From Rhodobacter sp. 24-YEA-8 (lineage in GTDB: Bacteria > Pseudomonadota > Alphaproteobacteria > Rhodobacterales > Rhodobacteraceae): a stretch of 64,000 bases of DNA. The translations under genes were made by a program, and so were the position numbers. Below the pieces are notes generated by a model. The model did not search any database and was not told the DNA's origin. It was given only the letters and a program-made list of their open reading frames with translations. How positions within the stretch are numbered: the first letter of the stretch is position 1; the number at the start of each line of letters is the position of its first letter. The stretch is taken from NCBI RefSeq assembly GCF_900105075.1, contig NZ_FNSK01000001.1, positions 1,005,001 through 1,069,000 on the forward strand, in the 5' to 3' direction. Positions 61,643 to 64,000 of the stretch are shown one piece after another.

Positions 61643-63970
61643 ATGTCTGTCGCCCGTATTCCGGAAATCATCGCCGCCGAGATCGGGGCCCAGACCCGGC
61701 AGGTTGTGGCGGCGGTCGAGCTGCTGGATGGTGGTGCCACGGTGCCGTTCGTCGCGCGCTACCGTAAGGAAGTGACCGGCGGGCTGGACGACACGCAACT
61801 GAGGAAGCTTGAGGAACGGCTGACCTATCTGCGTGAGCTTGAGGCGCGGCGCGGCTCGATCCTCGGTGAAATCACGAATCAGGGCAAGCTGACCGACGAT
61901 CTTGCCCGCGCGATTTCCGGGGCGGTGACCAAGGCCGAGCTTGAAGATATCTACCTGCCCTATAAACCGAAGCGCCGCACCAAGGCGATGATCGCGCGCG
62001 AGGCCGGTCTTCAGGGCCTCGTTGACGCGATTCTCGCGGATCGCCGGGCGGATCCGGCGGTGCTGGCGGCCGGGTTCCTCACCGACGGATTCGTGGATGC
62101 AAAGGCTGCGCTTGACGGCGCGCGCGACATCATCGCCGAGGGGCTGTCGGAGGATGCGGGGCTTCTGGGCCGGCTGCGCGAGCATATGCGCAAGGAAGGC
62201 CGGCTGAGTGCAAAGGTTCAGGCCGGGAAAGAGGCGGCCGGCGCGAAATTCTCGGATTATTTCGACCATAACGAATCCTTCCGCGATGCGCCGTCGCACC
62301 GCGTTCTCGCCATGCTGCGCGGCCGCAATGAAGATGTTCTGTCGATTGATCTCGAGATCGACCCCGAGGCGCCGCGCGGCGAATCTCCGTCCGAGCGCGC
62401 CTGTGCGGCGGTGCTGCTGGCCTCGGGCCCGGGCGCGGGCGACAAATATCTGCGCGAGGCGGCGGCCTGGGCCTGGCGGATCAAGCTGAAAACCTCGCTG
62501 ACGCTGGACCTGATGGCAGAACTGCGCGAGGCGGCGGAGGCCGAAGCGATCCGGGTCTTTGCCCGCAATCTCAAGGATCTGCTGCTGGCGGCGCCGGCGG
62601 GCGGCAAGGCCACGATGGGGCTTGATCCCGGCATCCGCACCGGGGTCAAGGTTGCCGTGGTCGATGCCACGGGTAAGCTTCTGGCAACCGAAACCGTCTA
62701 TCCTTTCCAGCCGAAGAACGATCTGCGCGGCGCCCAGGTGGCGATTGCGAAACTGATCGGCAATCACGGCGTCAAGCTGATCGCCATCGGCAATGGCACA
62801 GCGAGCCGCGAGACCGAGAAGATGGTCGCCGATCTGCTGGCGCTGCTGCCGGCTGGCGCTCATAAGCCGGTGAAGGTGGTGGTCTCCGAGGCCGGCGCCT
62901 CGGTCTATTCGGCCTCGGAACTGGCCGCACGGGAATTCCCGGGGCTGGATGTGTCCCTGCGCGGTGCGGTTTCCATCGCGCGGCGGCTGCAGGATCCTCT
63001 GGCGGAACTGGTGAAAATCGAGCCGAAATCGATCGGCGTTGGCCAGTATCAGCATGATGTCGATCAGCACCGGCTGGCGAAAAGCCTCGACGCGGTGGTC
63101 GAGGATGCGGTGAACGCGGTCGGCGTTGATCTCAACACGGCTTCGGCGCCGCTGCTTGCCCGGGTGTCGGGCGTGGGGCAGGGGCTGGCCGAAAGCATCG
63201 TGGCGCATCGCGATGCCAATGGGCCGTTCGCAAGCCGGCGCGAGCTGTTGAAAGTTGCGCGGCTCGGGCCAAAGGCCTTTGAACAGGCGGCGGGCTTCCT
63301 GCGCATCCCGGATGGGAAAGAGCCGCTCGATGCCTCCTCCGTCCATCCGGAAGCCTATGATGTCGCCCGTAAAATCGTCGCCGCCTGCGGGCGCGACATC
63401 CGCAGCCTGATGGGTGATGGCGGGGTGCTGAAACAGCTCAACCCCGGTCAGTTTGTCGATGAGAAATTCGGCCTGCCCACGGTGCGCGACATCCTGTCGG
63501 AACTTGAAAAACCGGGCCGCGACCCGCGTCCTGAATTCAAAACCGCAACCTTCGCGGATGGGATCGAAGAGATCAAAGATCTCAAACCCGGCATGGTGCT
63601 GGAAGGCACCGTCACCAATGTCGCGGCTTTTGGCGCCTTCGTTGATATCGGCGTGCATCAGGACGGGCTGGTCCATGTCAGCCAGCTGGCCGATAAATTC
63701 GTTTCCGATCCGCATGAGGTGGTAAAGGCCGGCGATGTGGTGAAGGTGACCGTGGTCGAGGTTGATGTCGCGCGCAAGCGGATCGCTCTGACGATGAAGA
63801 AAGACGGCGGCGCCTCGGCGAAATCGGCGCGTGAGGAACGCGGCCCCGGCCGGGAGCAGACCCGCGACCGCAGCCCGCAAAAGGGCAACCGGCCAATGTC
63901 CTCGTCGCCACAATCCTCGGGCGGGGGCAATGCCTTTGCCGATGCGCTCAAGGGCAAATTCGGGCGCTGA
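61643..63970 (+). CDS. tex: Tex-family RNA-binding transcription accessory protein
   Basis: 775 residues, full length. Order: N-terminal helical Tex domain ([20 protein letters not shown]), YqgF/RNase H-like fold ([17 protein letters not shown]) at ~330, helix-hairpin-helix pair ([20 protein letters not shown]) around 500, C-terminal S1 domain ([34 protein letters not shown]) at ~655-725 and a disordered basic tail. The ATG at 61643 has CGGAGGA upstream; the open frame before it runs through tRNA-His. It acts in transcription or RNA metabolism. Confidence 0.95.
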   Translation: MSVARIPEIIAAEIGAQTRQVVAAVELLDGGATVPFVARYRKEVTGGLDDTQLRKLEERLTYLRELEARRGSILGEITNQGKLTDDLARAISGAVTKAELEDIYLPYKPKRRTKAMIAREAGLQGLVDAILADRRADPAVLAAGFLTDGFVDAKAALDGARDIIAEGLSEDAGLLGRLREHMRKEGRLSAKVQAGKEAAGAKFSDYFDHNESFRDAPSHRVLAMLRGRNEDVLSIDLEIDPEAPRGESPSERACAAVLLASGPGAGDKYLREAAAWAWRIKLKTSLTLDLMAELREAAEAEAIRVFARNLKDLLLAAPAGGKATMGLDPGIRTGVKVAVVDATGKLLATETVYPFQPKNDLRGAQVAIAKLIGNHGVKLIAIGNGTASRETEKMVADLLALLPAGAHKPVKVVVSEAGASVYSASELAAREFPGLDVSLRGAVSIARRLQDPLAELVKIEPKSIGVGQYQHDVDQHRLAKSLDAVVEDAVNAVGVDLNTASAPLLARVSGVGQGLAESIVAHRDANGPFASRRELLKVARLGPKAFEQAAGFLRIPDGKEPLDASSVHPEAYDVARKIVAACGRDIRSLMGDGGVLKQLNPGQFVDEKFGLPTVRDILSELEKPGRDPRPEFKTATFADGIEEIKDLKPGMVLEGTVTNVAAFGAFVDIGVHQDGLVHVSQLADKFVSDPHEVVKAGDVVKVTVVEVDVARKRIALTMKKDGGASAKSAREERGPGREQTRDRSPQKGNRPMSSSPQSSGGGNAFADALKGKFGR

Positions 63971-64000
63971 TCCGTTGCGCGCCTGCCGCCGGGGGCGATC

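Noticed and set aside
61616..63913. 765-codon open frame opposite tex
   Set aside because: It is a composition effect of the GC-rich tex gene; it has no ribosome binding site or recognisable domain.

Overview
The window is high-GC alphaproteobacterial chromosome, most likely Rhodobacterales (Rhodobacter/Paracoccus/Gemmobacter-like). I base this on the operon order yceD-rpmF-plsX-fabH-ihfA-merR, the two-domain dCTP deaminase, the F1-ATPase inhibitor zeta subunit, the 'virulence factor'-metF-methyltetrahydrofolate methyltransferase cluster and a dispersed AAATATCC-type intergenic motif. No taxon was computed.

1-29.5 kb is mostly core. A truncated FAD/GcvT demethylating oxidoreductase, a PEP mutase-family lyase, a decayed mttB-like methyltransferase, an aldehyde dehydrogenase and a 3-hydroxyisobutyrate dehydrogenase-like reductase look like a methylamine/betaine or related catabolic block. 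Then come zwf-pgl-pgi (upper Entner-Doudoroff/pentose phosphate, with a perfect 14-bp palindrome upstream), ridA, rsgA, an integrase remnant at the 3' end of guaA, dcd, the yceD-to-merR fatty acid/phospholipid cluster, bamE, msrB, an olsB-like acyltransferase, a C1 trio (methyltransferase, methylenetetrahydrofolate reductase, virulence-factor protein), a Ppx/GppA phosphatase and rlmE.

30-54 kb is an accessory island behind a tRNA-Leu(CAA). It is a mosaic of phage remains (decayed integrase, helicase and terminase fragments, an HNH/P-loop gene broken by an amber codon, lysis genes), one IS3-family element, IS66-like genes and defence genes. An apparently intact Hachiman pair (hamA-hamB) lies between remnants of large serine recombinases, and a doubly truncated Cap5 (HNH-SAVED, CBASS effector) lies further right. 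Single-gene modules (a KptA RNA 2'-phosphotransferase, a GNAT acetyltransferase and two unknown proteins) are each bounded by halves of a nearly identical 77-bp repeat. These cassette-like modules are the most unusual structure here. The right edge of the island holds several very small genes with strong ribosome binding sites.

54-64 kb returns to core: tusA, ccdA, a membrane alpha/beta-hydrolase-like protein overlapping a cytochrome P450, purS, purC, the F1 zeta subunit, betaine-homocysteine methyltransferase (which probably links to the C1 genes above), a DUF6324 protein, tRNA-His and tex. tRNA-Thr and tRNA-Pro lie in the left core. No CRISPR array or rRNA was seen.
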